Counted from the first letter of the stretch, positions 16,892 through 28,175 are shown. The stretch: DNA of 64,000 bases from Thysanoteuthis rhombus (GCA_963457665.1 OY735227.1:52232844-52296843); one strand, 5' to 3'. Translations and numbers: made by a program. The notes: generated from the letters alone by a model not told the origin.

Positions 16892-17103
16892 GTGTCATCC
16901 ACAGACAGCTGTTTCGATGTATTACATCTCTTCAGTGTGGCTATAGACTTTCCATTATCCCATCCAGTACCGCGAGGTAGAATTGAATCCTTCACTTCAG
17001 ACCCATAGGCCGATATCCTACCCCTGGACTACCGAACTGGACAGGCAGTAAGGCTGAATTTAAGCGATGTATTTGAATTACGCAGAAATCTTTCATCCAC
17101 CAG
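16889..17103 (-). mobile_element. tRNA-like SINE (family S2, copy 1)
   Basis: Reverse complement of 26565-26776, with the same boundaries. The tRNA-like part (16963-17041, minus) begins TCCAGTTCGG and ends in its complement TACTGGA, so an acceptor-like stem can form. GTAGTCCAGGGGTAGGATA matches a D-arm of the Glu/Asp type, and GGATTCAATTCT matches a T-loop. The 3' part ends GATGTATTACATCTC... (plus strand reading) next to (TA)n, exactly as the other copy does. Confidence 0.72.
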
Positions 17104-18340
17104 GGTTCTCAATTCCTAAAAAAATAGTTGTGATGTGTCCACTCCAATACAAGCCCTGGAGAGTGATTCCACATTCTATTACCTGAAAGACCTGACAAAG
17201 GCCAGAGGGTACACAACCTAAACGTTATTAACAAGTAAATATGAAGACAAGAAAATCGTCCAACCATATCATACATAGTTATAATCATTATTCCTTCAAT
17301 TTTTCTCTTGGGTGGTTTTATATTCATTTTCAAGAGAATGTAATCCCGTGTGTCTTACACACATTCAAATGTACATAATTGAGTTCTTTCAAGGTTAGTA
17401 ATGAAGGTAATAGTTTGTAGACGTGTAAGGCGTGTAAGGTAGTTATGGGACAGTGGTTTGCCTTTGTATTCACTCATTCTCTCTTTTCTCAGACAACCAT
17501 TGGATTTTCTATTTCAGTTCCTGAGAAAATAAATTGTCACACTTAAGTAATCTTAAAGAACAAATTTTAATTATCTACATCGTATTTTCATAATTCAACA
17601 CAAAGGCTCCCATTTGATTATTTTTAAAAAATACTCATCAATAAATGTTACAATTTTGACACCTGCTTACAAGCCATCTTACGATTTTATAACATAAAAA
17701 CATTACATTACCATACGGACACTATGTCCTTAGGAGAGATAATATTCATAGAAAGGAATTTTCAAAACAAATAGTCCACCAAGAAACACGATGTCAGAAT
17801 TTTAGATTGTAGGAAACAAAATATCACAGCAAAAAAAAAGTCATTATCAAATATTTAAATTGGTTCCTTTCCTGTGGATAGATAAGTTAAAGATATGCCT
17901 TTTTTTCCCATGACATATATTCCCTCCCAAACATTATTGTATATGATGACTTTCCCAGAACTTTTCCCCTATGGCTTTTTGGTCACTGATTTTTATCCCA
18001 AACATGAAAACGCAATTAATATAGCATCTCAATTAGTACAAAGCTGCTACACTTTGATCCAAGGCAGAGGACCGAGGAGTGACACTGCGATACTAGGCAG
18101 TGCGCACAGATGCTCTGATCCTAGACAGGAGTACCAATCCATACGTGAATAAATCTGTCATTTTTGATGGCTAATGACATTAACTATTATTATTTGGCTT
18201 GACTTTTCTTCATAATTTATTCTCATCACAACTTTTTAGGTCAACACTACTTGTTACCGTTAATATAAGCAGCATGAAGTAAAAATAAAGAGTCTTGTGA
18301 CAAGACTTCTCCTCAGTATTCCCAGAGCTTGTTTTCATAG
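17104..18340. other. Unassigned DNA
   Basis: No gene, RNA or named repeat recognised; frames are short. Confidence 0.45.
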
Positions 18341-18344
18341 ACAA

Positions 18345-18685
18345 TAATAATAATCTCCAAAGTGTGCGGTGCAGCTCTCCAGGGCGTCATGGTTAGCTCC
18401 CAGGGGCACTGCAGGTTATCTAAAATATCTTATTATTTTAGGCAGATGCACGGTCATGATGATAGGTAGCTGTCATAAAGAGCAAATGTCTTGCAAAAAT
18501 CAACACGAAAGTTCGATTCCAAAATTTTAGGAACTTTGTTGAATGACAGACTCACCGTCCCACAAGTAGTTATGATTATCAAATGAGGAAACAAATATAC
18601 AATTTTTTATGAATACGTTTTTAACCAACCTAACCACATGGACGTAAATGCGATTGTTCAGTATATTCTGAAGCCAACGACAAAA
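18345..18685. repeat. Dispersed repeat family R1, copy 2
   Basis: Same-orientation partner of 15800-16215. The right end reads CTAACCACATGGACGTAAAT then CAGTATATTCTGA. Class unknown. Confidence 0.6.
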
Positions 18686-21404
18686 CAGAGCGCAAATCTC
18701 TTCTCATATCATATTGTCATCACTCGAAATGTGTGACTAGTATTTCCTTCATTTTACAGTAGCTTTTTATGTTGAATACCGACCATTAAAGTAGTGTGAA
18801 GTAGGAATAAAGAAGTAGCTTCAGATGAAACTCAAACTTGCATCCCATATCCCCGGGTTTATCTTCCGCAGATGGCTAATTTAGCCTTGTAAGCCTCTTG
18901 CGAGACGAAGTATATATCTACGGCCATATTGCCATTTCCTTGCTGGGAAAAATTGGCAACGCCAAAACGACTCCACCTTGAGGAACACGGACGTTCTTTT
19001 AACTATAAGCAAAGCCTAGTAAGCTTAGTAAGAATGGAGTTATTGATACCAAAGAATTAAGTATAGTAGAAAAATATCAAATAAGTTTATTGATGCTAAA
19101 AATTTACAAGTTGGAAACACTAAAACATGGCATGTTTAAAATGAAGACTAACAAGAGTAACATTGAATAGGACACTTGTTCACTCTACATTTAGAAATGT
19201 CAAGATTGTACTCATCGAGAAAACATTCAGGAGAAAATTTATCCTGCGCATCAAATTTTCTTGAGAAGAAACTATTGCGCAGAACTTGTGGAAAATATGG
19301 ATTTACCTTAATTGCAAACCGAATTTCAAGTGGAAATTCCCGATCAGTAGTTTGTCGGAACACTTTCCATGGATATAACAGTAGGAGAGTACCGAACTGG
19401 CACCATTACGGCGCTGAGATAGTGGTGGGAGTGTGGAAAAAAGCTCATCACCCACAAGTCCATGCAATTGTTCTGTATTCTATCGTGTTGGATGCGACTG
19501 ATGAGAGGTCTCAGTCCAGATGTGCGTGTAAGACTCGGTCTGTTTGATCATAAGACCTACAAACCCATTTTGAAATGCATATATTGTACTGCCTGACTTG
19601 GTTGCTTACCTTATTGAAACGGTCAGTAAACTCGTCTGACAAATGTAGTTAGTCCGATAGTCACTGCGTACACAAGGGTTGCCAGCAGCTTCCCCTAAAA
19701 ACAAGATTTCAAATAAAGCCAAATTCTATACAAAGAACTCAATAAGGCAGTTTTAGATTAGATATTTTACCAATTTATCAACAGTTGTAACTTCCGATTT
19801 TATTACTATTTATAGAGAGCTTCATAAATTAAGACGAATTTGTTAAAATTTTGAACTGTTTTGAGTCTTCAGTTTGCTGCACCTTCTTGAATATCTCTTA
19901 TCAATTCCTTTTTTACTCTCATGTTGCAAAAGTACGCTTGTTTAGTGAGAAGCCTATCACTAGTAATTTCTGCTTTTAAGTTGTTAGTGTTCTTTGTTTA
20001 ACTGTTCATTCGAAAAAAAAATTCTCTGTTCACAAGCCGAATAGTTGTCAAGCTAGTCATAAAATCTGATATTGATTGATATTTGTATGTAATTTACTTT
20101 ATACCATTATCCTGGAATGTGTATGTATACAAGAATGTGGTGCGAGTCCTTTGACAAAATCAAAGTTTAATCAATTCACATATGACTAGCAACGTAATAG
20201 CACGACAACCAAGACCACACAACGGCTACTTATTACTTGCTGAGCTACCAAATTTGGCACTATTTTCTTTCAGATGGATTTGAGATAAAAATTTGAGATT
20301 CAAGTAATAAAAAACCTAACGGAAAAAAACTTGTATTTCATTGAATTCTAAAATACCGCCAGCCCCAGTTCCAGAAATACAGCCAGGTATCGAAAAATCT
20401 AAATATTGGTTTTAAAACGTAGCACTGTCAACCTTGGCGCGCACCACTACTGCTTTATTGCAAACTAAACCAAACTTAGAAAAAAACTTATCATCAGAGA
20501 ACTTCGTGGTTAAGATAGTTGCATTTTTCCCATTTGCAACAGTGGTTTGGTAGTGGCCGAACTGAGTCAAAAAGCAAGGATTTCGAGTGCTGATTTTCAA
20601 GGTAAGTGGATCCTCTTTACTTGTAAGACTTACAGCGCCATAATTGTTCCACTTCCTATTTCTCCATTACCTTCACTATTGATCTAGACTTTGAAGCTCA
20701 GTAAATATATTTCTGCCTGTTCATGTCATAATATTATTTACCTTTTCATCACAATTACCTGGCTGGGTGAACTCAGTGACACCACTCAACAGTTGCATAA
20801 CACCTGATATTTCTTTACCTTAGCAGTTGGCTAATTTACTTCCCTGACCAACATCCCACTTCATAAGCAGTCACCATTCTCCTTTCTCTTCCTCCTCCTC
20901 CTCTTTCTTCTCATCCTCCTCCTCCTCCTTCTTCTTCTCATCCTCTTCCTTCTTCTTATTGTTATTATTATTTCCCACACACTATGCATACCGGTTCTTC
21001 AGTTTGTAAAGTGACAAGCCTTCCCCAAAGGCCCCAGTCAGAACACTCTTCTTAAAAATGTGAGCTGTTCCAAGGAAGATAGATTTTTGAAGAACGTGTC
21101 TTGATGTTCAACTGATCGATATAGTGTGATAACTTTTGGTGGGTCGTGCCCAATGCCTCGATTAAAACTGGCACGACTGTTGTTGCTGTGTCTTGCTTTG
21201 ATATCAGTTTATATAAGTCACTAGCTGGGTCTCAACTAGAGACCAATGACTGGCAACCTTGTAATTTTGACTGTCCAAGCCTTTGAACAGGTGGGCAGGG
21301 TTTTTAGATGTACAGACGATATAAAGTGATATATGCCAGGTGAACATTCACACTGACAAAAATTTTTTCTTCAAATTCTTTGATTATAATTTCTGATCAG
21401 TTTG
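18686..21404. other. Long unassigned stretch
   Basis: Overlapping open frames at 19148-19363 (-) and 19176-19547 (+, 123 codons) carry no recognisable motif and are not called. A pyrimidine-rich TCCTCC/TTC tract lies at 20880-20965. Nothing else is supported. Confidence 0.4.
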
Positions 21405-21406
21405 CA

Positions 21407-21492
<86 letters not shown>

Positions 21493-21503
21493 CATTATTA
21501 TTA
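21405..21503. repeat. (ATT)n array, left edge of LINE cluster I
   Basis: About 32 ATT units with one ATC interruption. It directly abuts the 3' end of the RLE LINE copy to its right; the LINE sense strand reads TAA. Confidence 0.97.
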
Positions 21504-22210
21504 GTTGCCTGGTGGTAACCGCTGGAGTTTGAGTGACAGCAAGTCTCCTCAAGTCTCCAGCCCTCCTCTCCTAGTACTCATAGGTCGCAGTAATTCTTCA
21601 ATTTACAGTTTCACACCGGTTGCCCAGTGGTTATCGCTGAAGGCTGAGTGACAATAAGTCTCCTCAGGTCTTCAGCTAACGTCTCCTCTCTCTTTCACCT
21701 ATTATGTCAGGGCTAAAATTCGTTGCAGTACTTATATCTCTAGCACCTTCCTCAGTATCCGTGCAGTTCCCAGTAGTGCTGTGGTCTGTACGGTCTCAAT
21801 CCTTCCCCTAATCCCGATCTCCTCCAGTCTCTCCCTCAGCGTTTTGGGGACAGTTCCTAGTGCGCCCACTATGACCGGTACTACCCTGGTTTTCATGTTC
21901 CACATCTTCCTTAACTCTCTTGCTAGGTCCTGGTATTTTTCCCGTTTTTCACTCTCCTTCTTTTTTACTCTATGGTCTGCAGGTACAGCAACGTCTACTA
22001 TTTGGCAGGCCTTCCTTTTTTTTGTCTACTATTACCAAGTCTGGTCTTCTTGCCTGGATGAGGTGGTCAGTTTGGATGTCAAAGTCCCAGAGTAGTTTGT
22101 GGTTGTCATTCTCCAAAACTGCCTCTGGCTTGTGCTGATACCACTTTTCCACATGGTTGAATCCCATTTGTTTGCTTAGTTCCCAATGTATCATCGTTGC
22201 TACTCAATCG

Positions 22211-22212
<2 letters not shown>
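21504..22212 (-). pseudogene. RLE-type LINE (R4/Dong-like) family L1, 5'-truncated copy A
   Basis: A retrotransposon 3' part read on the minus strand. It runs from IHWELSKQMGFNHVEKWYQH through WDFDIQTDHLIQARRPDLVI, the PD-type core of a restriction-like endonuclease, to the C-terminal TALLGTARIL segment, then an untranslated region with two similar ~115 bp blocks. It is nearly identical to copy D at 53466-54728. A run of 8 T at 22016-22023 against 7 in copy D shifts the frame after IVDKK, so the nuclease is broken. The zinc finger and reverse transcriptase are missing through 5' truncation at the (ATT)n array. Confidence 0.85.
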
Positions 22213-22279
<67 letters not shown>

Positions 22280-22280
22280 C
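22213..22280. repeat. (ATT)n array between LINE copies A and B
   Basis: About 22 perfect ATT units, bounded on the left by the 5' truncation of copy A and on the right by the 3' end of copy B. Confidence 0.97.
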
Positions 22281-23055
22281 TGTTCTTTTCAATGTATTGC
22301 CGAGACATTACCAACAACTAAGGGCAAAAAAAGGTTGAAAAAATATACATTTTTTCTTATGTATGAATCAGTCTTATTCTGTGTGTTGCATTCTTTCGTG
22401 TATTGCTGTTATTGTTTTTTTCATTGCAGTTTACATTAGTATGTAACAGATGATAGTGATCTCCTCGATATACAGGATGTGCCTGCACACTATTCTCTCG
22501 ATTTCGTGAGACAAGGGTCACCACGGATATGGGCGAGATATTTCCAGTGCCTTTCTTGATCATCACAATAACGGGGACAAGTGCCACATCTCTTGTATTC
22601 TGATTTCAAAGTCCTTGTACTTGCCTAGTTTCAAAAGTTCTTTTACTGCTATATTTCGATCAGAAAGGAGCACTCATATCAATTAAAAGGTAAGCTCTTT
22701 TATGGTGGATCATTGATTACTATATTGGGTCTTTTTGCTTTGATGGTCATATCGATGTTTATTACAATGTCCCATAGTATCGTAACACTCTGTCACTGAG
22801 TCAGTGGGACTGGTTGATCTTCTTACCAGTTGTTGTCTGTAGGCACTCGGTAGTTCTTGTAGATTTTCCAATGTTGATATTGGCCCACTCTGTCATGTCT
22901 GGACTTGCATCCTGTAGGAGTTAAAGCAGATCAGCCGGACACAAGGTTGTGCATTGTTTCTACATGCTGGGCACAGTAGTGGCATTTGGGGTAGGCACCA
23001 TTTCCTATGATATTTCCTTAGAAGATCGAGGGTGCAAGCTTTGGTCTTGACTGAC
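22281..23055 (-). pseudogene. RLE-type LINE, second family L2, decayed copy B
   Basis: Minus-strand reading gives a zinc-finger phrase (KCHYCAQHVETMHNLVSG) and SRHDRVGQYQHWKIYKNY. It then gives TILWDIVINIDMTIKAKRP, NIVIND (nuclease core), RNIAVKELLKLGKYKDFEIR and VALVPVIVMIKKGTGN, split by stops and shifts. The order zinc finger, then HDRV..HW, then RPD nuclease, then KYKDLE, then PVIVGA is that of R4-like elements, but the sequence is clearly different from family L1. The 3' untranslated part is 22281-22440. Both ends lie on (ATT)n arrays. Coding capacity is lost. Confidence 0.75.
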
Positions 23056-23091
<36 letters not shown>

Positions 23092-23106
23092 CATTATTAT
23101 TATTAT
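23056..23106. repeat. (ATT)n array between LINE copies B and C
   Basis: About 17 ATT units with one ATC. Confidence 0.96.
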
Positions 23107-23340
23107 CTATATTTTCACACCAGAAGACTGGTGGTTATGGCTGAAGGTTGATAGCAACTCCCCTCAAGTCTCTGACCCTCATCTTAACACTCTAAAAGTC
23201 TGCAGTTTGCAGTTTCACAGTTTTGTTGGTAATCACTTGGGGCTGAATGACAGTAAGTCTCTTCAAATCTCCAGCCCGAGTCTCATCGTCTTCACATATC
23301 ACAGCAGTGCTTTGGTTTGTACGGTCTTGACCTTCCCAAT
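23107..23340 (-). pseudogene. RLE-type LINE family L1, copy C (3' end only)
   Basis: Matches the 3' untranslated region of copies A, D and E (two blocks beginning CACACCAG and TTTCACAG, with AAGTCTCCTCAAGTCTC-like cores). It then jumps, by an internal deletion of roughly 90 bp, to the coding end (GGTTTGTACGGTCTTGACC). It is more diverged than A, D and E. The element ends at unrelated AT-rich DNA on the right. Confidence 0.7.
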
Positions 23341-23745
23341 TTTTATTTACACATTCATAAAATACAACAGCGATAAAAACTTATGGAATTTCTGAAAATT
23401 TTAACCAGACACAAGGACAATCTCTCAAGATTGATGGCCTTTACCTGACCTCTGTATGCTTTTCCAATGGATGGATCCATTTTGCTTGTTCTAGGGTTGG
23501 GTACACAACCAGATTTTCATACTAACACCAAATATTTTTGCAGTGTATCCAGAAGCCCTGCCAAACTAAGCAACGATATAATTTCCTTTTTTTGTGCATT
23601 AGAAATTTCTCCCCTTACTGGTACATCTTCGCATGTATATAGAGTAAATGAACGTTGTTTAATTTGTTGTGTTGTGTTACAAATATATCTAAGAACATAT
23701 TTTTCCTGTTAAGTTATATTTTAAGTCATTTCCTCCCGGATAATA

Positions 23746-23748
<3 letters not shown>
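23341..23748. other. Unassigned DNA
   Basis: No feature supported. GTATCCAGAAGCCCTG at 23545 resembles GTATCCAGTCCTGTC at 36440, and CTTACTGGTACATCTTCGCATGTATA at 23613-23638 resembles 36513-36535, so 23500-23700 and 36400-36600 are probably copies of one old repeat. Confidence 0.45.
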
Positions 23749-23833
<85 letters not shown>

Positions 23834-23848
23834 TTATATATATATATG
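23749..23848. repeat. (TA)n microsatellite
   Basis: TA array of about 45 units with TTTA interruptions at its right end. Confidence 0.97.
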
Positions 23849-24156
23849 ACTCTGTGTGTGTGCATGTGTGTGTCTGTTTGAAATATAGGTAAATTGACAA
23901 TTTATATCCAATAGAACGTGATAATTGCGAAAAACTAACATAATTTTCCTCGGCACCAATATGTTTCAGTGGCGAATAGAGCGACCTCATAACTTGTAAA
24001 TGAATTAAAAAATAAATAAATAGAATCGAGTGGGAATACTTTACTCTTAAAAACTGAGCAAACAACACATTCATAGTAAGACAGGAGTTGGAGAAAGCAT
24101 TTATAGTACTTATTTTTCTCTTCTAACAAAGTTGAGTTCCTACTAAAATGTCTTTA

Positions 24157-24225
<69 letters not shown>

Positions 24226-24291
24226 ATCTACCCCCTCTTTCTCTCTCTTTATCTATATCTATCTATCTATCTATATATATATATATATATG

Positions 24292-24324
<33 letters not shown>

Positions 24325-24326
24325 AC

Positions 24327-24420
<94 letters not shown>
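24157..24420. repeat. Compound (TA)n / (TATC)n / (TACA)n array
   Basis: (TA)n at 24160-24222, a CTCTTTCTC/TATC segment, then interrupted TA with TACATA units to 24419. Confidence 0.96.
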
Positions 24421-24423
<3 letters not shown>

Positions 24424-26065
24424 CTATTCTTGCACAGATACTGTTACCATGTAATTGTCAGTGGTTATTTTTGGAATGGGGAGCAGGTTTTTGGCGAGTT
24501 GGCTTTTAAAAATCCGATACCATATTTTTGTAAGATTGGGGCTTACTCAAGGATGGTTTCTTAGGATTATGGAGATTATGTGTCGTATATTACTCTTTTA
24601 AAATCAAAATGATAATGTGGGGTCAGCTGCTGCATTCACCGATAAATATGATCTGACTTGCAGGTATCTATTATATATATGATATTAAAAGTCTGATCCC
24701 GTTTATCTCTATGTGACCCTTAAGTCGCTAAAATGGTGCATTATTGCAAGAGGATAGGTATCCCATTCTGGGCCTCCTGCTGGAACTTACTGGAAAAATC
24801 TTCCAGTAAGGCGTTTATTTCAGCTTGCATGTACATTTGAGTTTTAGCTGTAAATGATAAACCATATTCGGCAACGCAGCCTTACAGTTTCTGAACTTAA
24901 AGAGTATAATTCCCACATTAGAATAGCTCAATTTCTCGACAGTCTTAATCTGACAAGCCCGTGCTTCTACAAAAATGTGTTTCCCTTGCTACTTCCTTTT
25001 TAGGGCAGTCAGCTGTTCATGTTCTGATTTTAAAAAGCGGAAAGCTGAATATGTTGTTTATTCTAACGACAGAAATAGCAGAATAGGGGTGGTGGGGCGG
25101 TTAGTTATTTCTCCCATTCTCGGTTGGTTATCTCATATTTGACATTAAAAAACACCAAGAGGAATGTTTCCATTTAATTAGGGCTGCTTGGCGTAAGTTG
25201 TTCCTTAACAAAGCAGTGTTTAAAATAAAGTGGCTGTGCTATCAAAGAGCTACAGATTTATATAGAGATCACCCAACTAATACACACACACACATATACT
25301 TATATATGTATATATGTGTGTGTGTGTTTGCTTTTGCTGGCTTTGCGTATCAAGAAATCCTGGTACAGGTCAGTTGGCTTTTAATGAGGCCAAACCGAGA
25401 TTTGTACGTCCTGTTACAGTAGAATGAGATGCATTTGTAATGGAACTAGATCGTAATTTAGGGTTGCCATATATCAACATTAAAAAAACGACAATATAGG
25501 TCTCTGTCTTTCGAAAACGAGGGTGTTTACAGTCACCGTCATAATTGTCAACACACGTGAATAACATAACTACAGAGGCTTGATTAGGATGAATTTTTTT
25601 CTGGAAATACCTTAAAAACGGGAAAGGAGAAACAAATGCTTGGCCGTACAAAAAAATCCACAAGAAAACTTGGTCTGCTTTCAATATTTTTCATGGTTAT
25701 AACTGTAATACGAAAAAATTGGTTGACGAGACTGTAGGATAATAAAAACAGTACAAGGCCTTACACGCTGCTTTCGTTTCCTTTACAAAATTTGTATGTT
25801 TTTTCGAGGAATAAAAAAAACCGCCTGCAGTGGTTGTTTAAAGTGGAGATCATTTCGAGCATACCAAGTCCATTCCTGTGGCTTCTTCAGAAGCCCGGCA
25901 AGCCGAGACAACCAAAGCAACCGTCAAACTGTGAACGCTCTGGGAAAATTATTTAAAATCTGCACCTAGAATAGCGCAATTAGCGAGTTTATCTCGTAAT
26001 ATACTACTCCCCTTGAGCTGTGAATTCAGTCCTCATTGGGTGCCTGACTACTTGTGATAGACGGT
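24421..26065. other. Unassigned DNA
   Basis: No gene supported. A small self-complementary block at 25283-25328 (ACACACACACAT ... ATGTGTGTGTGT) can form a hairpin. Near 26007-26048 the phrase TCAGTCCTCATTGGGTGCC matches the T-arm end of the tRNA-like modules seen at 27337-27572 and 37036-37335. Confidence 0.4.
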
Positions 26066-26067
26066 AG

Positions 26068-26322
26068 CAAAACAGTCATGACATACAAAACGAAAAGTCT
26101 CTTGTTAATGGGGAAGAGAGCGTGTACGTGCACTTTGGCAAACTAGTCTACCACAACTATTACCCGGACATCAGTAACAGTGAAAAATTTGTGACACCTA
26201 TTGTCAGCCTTTTGGGTATTCCGATCGGCTTAAAGGTTAACGTCAAAGAAGTCAATCGACCAAACGAGTTCAAAGAGCAGCTGCGGCAATTTGCGTTCGC
26301 GAAACACCAATGCCCTTAAAAA
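26068..26322 (+). CDS. Unidentified 84-codon open frame (possible exon or element fragment)
   Basis: Open between a stop at 26065 and TAA at 26320-26322, with no ATG-led start. It includes VYVHFGKLVYHNYYPDI, FVTPIVSLLGIPIGLKV and NEFKEQLRQFAFAKHQC. Amino-acid and codon use look protein-like, and local GC is higher than the flanks (for example the stretch ending TTTGCGTTCGCGAAA). I do not recognise the family. It could be the last exon of a gene, whose acceptor might be the AG at 26066-26067, or a piece of a mobile element. The reading is uncertain. Confidence 0.3.
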
Positions 26323-26564
26323 AGCAATAACGAACTTCTGTCTCTGAATATAGATAAATTGCAAGGAAATAAATTTTGGATGTCGAGATAGCACCCAAAC
26401 CCCGTAAAAATCAAACAAACAATGATTGTATCTCCATGAATCATTCGAGAAATGGAAACAAAAGTTGTGACTTGCATTGTGTTACATGAGAGCAACTTGG
26501 CTGATTGCCAAACTTGACAGAGGCCAGTATACATGAATAAACTTAGATATGCAATGCTCTTCCA

Positions 26565-26773
26565 TAGGTGGATGAGGAATTTCTGTGTAAATAGATATAT
26601 CGCTTAAATTCAGCCTCACTGACCGTCCAGTTCCGTAATCCGGAGGTAGGATATCGACCTTCGGATCTGAAGTGAAGGTTTCAATTCTGCCTAGCGGTAC
26701 TGGATGGGATAATGGAAAGTCTATAGCAACACTGAAGAGATGTAATACATCGAAACAGCTGTCCGTGGATGAT

Positions 26774-26776
<3 letters not shown>
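26565..26776 (+). mobile_element. tRNA-like SINE (family S2, copy 2)
   Basis: The tRNA-like part 26626-26704 starts TCCAGTTCCG and ends GGTACTGGA (acceptor-like pairing). GTAATCCGGAGGTAGGATA is the D-arm/A-box region and GGTTTCAATTCTGCC the T-arm/B-box region. It carries conserved flanks shared with 16889-17103 in inverse orientation. The 3' end GTGGATGATACAA runs into (TA)n. Confidence 0.72.

Positions 26777-26843
<67 letters not shown>
26777..26843. repeat. (TA)n microsatellite between two converging SINEs
   Basis: Perfect TA array. The S2 SINE ends on its left (plus strand) and the S1 SINE tail ends on its right (minus strand). Confidence 0.96.
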
Positions 26844-26846
<3 letters not shown>

Positions 26847-27100
26847 ATGAATTGCATTACATTATTTAGAAACTTATTTGAAATGAGCTACCGTCATTTC
26901 CCGGTTGATGGATTACTCACATTGGACAACGTAATAAGAATGAACAATTGAAGAAAACGTAGCGATACTCTAACCATTGAGCTAAACACTTGTCGGTCAT
27001 TCAAAAGCCCAAATAATTGCTTTCAATCCAAATTCTCATCCTGTGTATTCTCGGTGTGCTAGTTTCTTTCAACACGACAGTTATCTATTAAGAAATGGAT
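26844..27100 (-). mobile_element. SINE family S1, copy 2, T-arm deleted
   Basis: Reverse complement of 14727-15000. Minus-strand order is a block ending GCAATTATTTGGGCTTTTG, then TTTAGCTCAATGGTTAGAGT (D-arm/A box), then GGGAAATGACGGTAGCTCATTTC and an AT tail meeting (TA)n. Roughly 50 bases that hold the T-arm/B box in copy 1 are missing here. Confidence 0.65.
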
Positions 27101-27285
27101 ACATGTAATCCGATACGATAATTATATATTGCGTTATATTATATAGAAACTTGAAATGATCTCCCGTCATTACACGCTACCGATGGGGTAGCCGACCCAT
27201 CATTATGTAAAAACTTATTTGAAATGATCCCTGCATCAGCCCCATTTTCTTTAGTTATTTATTCTATGTATATCGTCTTATTTTC
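27101..27285. mobile_element. Mosaic of S1 SINE tail pieces
   Basis: 27112-27180 (minus strand) repeats the S1 tail (TAATGACGGGAGATCATTTC). 27222-27275 (plus strand) matches 14858-14910, the B-box-to-linker part (CCTGCATCAGCCCCATTTTC against CCTGCAGCAGTCCTATTTC). The pieces therefore point in opposite directions. Confidence 0.5.
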
Positions 27286-27336
27286 ATGTTATATTCACTT
27301 CACTTTTTTCATGAATCACTCGTTTCGCAATCAGCG

Positions 27337-27413
27337 TAATAATGGTTAACAATCTAGTGAAACTTACAATTACTACAGTAATGAGTATAATTCTCTCTGG
27401 GTGCTCACTAGTT
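27337..27413 (+). mobile_element. tRNA-like module, left arm of an inverted pair
   Basis: TAATGGTTAACAATCTAGTG ... ACAGTAATGAGTATAATTCT ... GGGTGCTCAC. It corresponds, in inverse orientation, to 27497-27572 and to the modules at 37036-37335. It resembles a tRNA 'GGTTAACAA...AGTTC.A.TCCTCA' layout but is heavily decayed. Confidence 0.5.
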
Positions 27414-27496
27414 TGGCCCAAGTCAAACAAGGCTGAACTTAGTGAAGCAGAATATACTTGATATTTAGTTAGTTTGCTAAACTTGAACATATTAGT

Positions 27497-27572
27497 GGGT
27501 ACCCAATGAGGATAGAACTCATTACTGTATTAATATTCAATATCACAAACTTGTTAACCATTACTACTTTAA
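27497..27572 (-). mobile_element. tRNA-like module, right arm of an inverted pair
   Basis: On the minus strand it reads TAATGGTTAACAAGTTTGTG ... ACAGTAATGAGTTCTATCCT ... GGGTACCCAC, closely matching the left arm about 85 bases away. Confidence 0.5.
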
Positions 27573-28174
27573 TTCTTAAACTGGGGATATCTTGAAATTA
27601 TTAATATCTTCAGCAATCTAACGAATTCCTGAAGATTTTCTCGAAATTTGTACTTTCACAATCTCACCGTAACAATGTTTTTGTTCTCATTAATAAAATA
27701 CCAGTACCTTGCTGATTTTTCAGAGAAGTAAAGGAATGAAAAGAGGAAGTAAAGAACGAAAGAAGGGAGAACAGCTTTCCCTACTTGTCCTCCTCCCACT
27801 CCAACATTACCGTGTAGCTCTGTGCGAGACGAAGCTGAACTTGATGTCTCTCTGCACCGGAAGTCAGGATTGACTATGTCATGCGCAAACCAAAACAAAC
27901 AAACCTACGTCCTCATTGCAAATTTCCTCTTCTGAAAATACTCTGTGAATACTTTTTTTTTTTATGTTCATCTCAAAGTAAATTCCACGAAATCTTCCCA
28001 AGGGTTCCTCATTAATTTTATAATTACATTGTGACGTTATTTATATTTTTGGTGCTGGTGTGGTAATTTCTTCTGAAAATAGAACCCGGAAATGTTTAAG
28101 TCGCTACCACTTTCGATTCCTTGGGCGAATGGACACTCGCTGTCACAGGGGAGGGGGCAAAAGTATACATCCGG

Positions 28175-28175
<1 letters not shown>
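27573..28175. other. Unassigned DNA
   Basis: No feature supported. Confidence 0.45.

Noticed and set aside
19176-19547. 123-codon open frame on the plus strand
   Set aside because: No motif, no homologous phrase elsewhere in the window, and an overlapping minus frame of similar quality; length is compatible with chance.
23841-24420. Possible CRISPR-like regular array
   Set aside because: The regularity is simple TA/TACA microsatellite without spacers, in a eukaryotic context.
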